DNA of 55,696 nt from an uncultured Bacteroidales bacterium. GTDB lineage: Bacteria > Bacteroidota > Bacteroidia > Bacteroidales > UBA932. The stretch covers positions 1 to 55,696 of the forward strand of contig CAMZGD010000015.1 of the NCBI GenBank assembly GCA_947306365.1, given 5' to 3'. Positions within the stretch are counted from its first letter, which is position 1, and every line of letters starts with the position of its first letter. Under the pieces are notes generated by a model that searched no databases, had not been told where the DNA came from, and saw only the letters and a list, made by a program, of their open reading frames with translations. A program made the position numbers and the translations under genes. This document shows positions 55,346-55,696 of the stretch, piece after piece.

Positions 55346-55472
55346 TTTTGTCACGACAGGACGCTGGACAGGTTGTCAATCCTGTCGCGGCATGAAAACA
55401 GGGGTCCTCGCCCAAAATCACGTCACGACAGGACCCATAGTGAGTCTACGATCCTGTCGTGACAAAAGAAGG
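55346..55472 (+). repeat. 127-bp palindromic element, copy C (remote from the transposase)
   Basis: Arms: TTTTGTCACGACAGGA (55346-55361), TCCTGTCGCGGCA (55380-55392, two substitutions), CGTCACGACAGGA (55421-55433, one substitution), TCCTGTCGTGACAAAA (55452-55467), then GAAGG. Loops 18 and 18, spacer 28. Outer arms are identical to those of copies A and B. Confidence 0.92.
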
Positions 55473-55696
55473 AACGTCTGTCATTCAGCCAGTCGGGTAT
55501 TCTTTTGCCGATTAATCACCCGAAATCACCTCAAACCGATATAACCGGCATCTACTTTTTGCCAGTTGTGGAAAAAGTTAAAAAACCGCCGCAGTTTCCG
55601 CCAGCCGTTTTCTTCCCGGGTTATATCGGGAAAAGGACACTAAATTTGGAAAACGGTTAATCTTCCATCGGTATTTTTTCTTGGGGGTCGCCCCAT
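55473..55696. other. Non-coding right end with inverted repeat and outward promoter
   Basis: No gene is visible. CCGATATAACC (55536-55546) and GGTTATATCGG (55619-55629) are perfect inverted copies 72 bases apart. TAAATTTG (55641-55648) is a perfect -7 box pointing out of the window, so a gene probably begins just beyond 55696. Confidence 0.6.

Overview
The window is chromosomal DNA from a GC-rich member of the Bacteroidota, most likely order Bacteroidales. The evidence is a SusC/SusD pair, many TAnnTTTG promoter -7 boxes, lipoproteins and signal peptides typical of the group, FISUMP and DUF2795 proteins, and the almost complete absence of Shine-Dalgarno sequences. The high GC content and the futalosine-type menaquinone genes point away from classical Bacteroides and towards Rikenellaceae-like or uncultured Bacteroidales; this placement is inference. 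No rRNA, tRNA, CRISPR array or prophage was seen.

Layout. 1-14.3 kb: a polysaccharide-utilisation locus with two divergent arms. The minus arm encodes a GH20 hexosaminidase, a XylR-like regulator and a histidine-type phosphatase. The plus arm encodes a ROK kinase, a GH2 exo-beta-glucosaminidase-like enzyme, an alkaline phosphatase, SusC and SusD. A 14-bp direct repeat with a 21-bp period, at the -33 region of the plus-arm promoter, looks like the operator of the AraC-type regulator. 14.3-19.2 kb: HU-like membrane protein, dnaG, metG. 19.2-21.4 kb: a probable mobile or domesticated module made of a triple Myb-like DNA-binding protein and a REP-associated-type Y1 (HUH) transposase, bracketed by two copies of an exactly 127-bp palindromic element. 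A third copy lies at 55.35 kb. 21.4-23.0 kb: PqqD / S24-S26 peptidase / HPr-kinase-like operon. 23.0-31.8 kb: rlmN, two patatin-barrel proteins, recX, prfB (with programmed frameshift) and fumarase, all on the minus strand. 31.9-34.9 kb: recA, trpS and a small barrel-like protein. 34.9-43.5 kb: D-aminoacylase-like amidohydrolase, ApbE, FISUMP lipoprotein, PhoH, CapA, SPOR lipoprotein, GcvT and an M28-TonB fusion that has lost most of its catalytic residues. 43.6-48.2 kb: leuS, YitT and two overlapping AraC-type regulators. 48.2-51.6 kb: folE-trkA-aspA on the minus strand. 51.7-54.5 kb: mqnB, mqnD, an ABC ATPase, a cobalamin adenosyltransferase and DUF2795. 54.8-55.7 kb: an AT-richer membrane protein, the third 127-bp element and non-coding DNA with a promoter facing out of the window.

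The most unusual content is the transposase / Myb-repeat / 127-bp-element module. Each element has four near-identical 13-bp arms arranged 13-18-13-28-13-18-13, with the outer arms invariant and the inner arms drifting. Further points of interest are the operator of the glycan locus and its two phosphatases, the M28-TonB pseudoenzyme, the precursor-less PqqD/peptidase/kinase cassette, and a dispersed-repeat-like sequence that supplies both the stop of mqnB and the start of mqnD.
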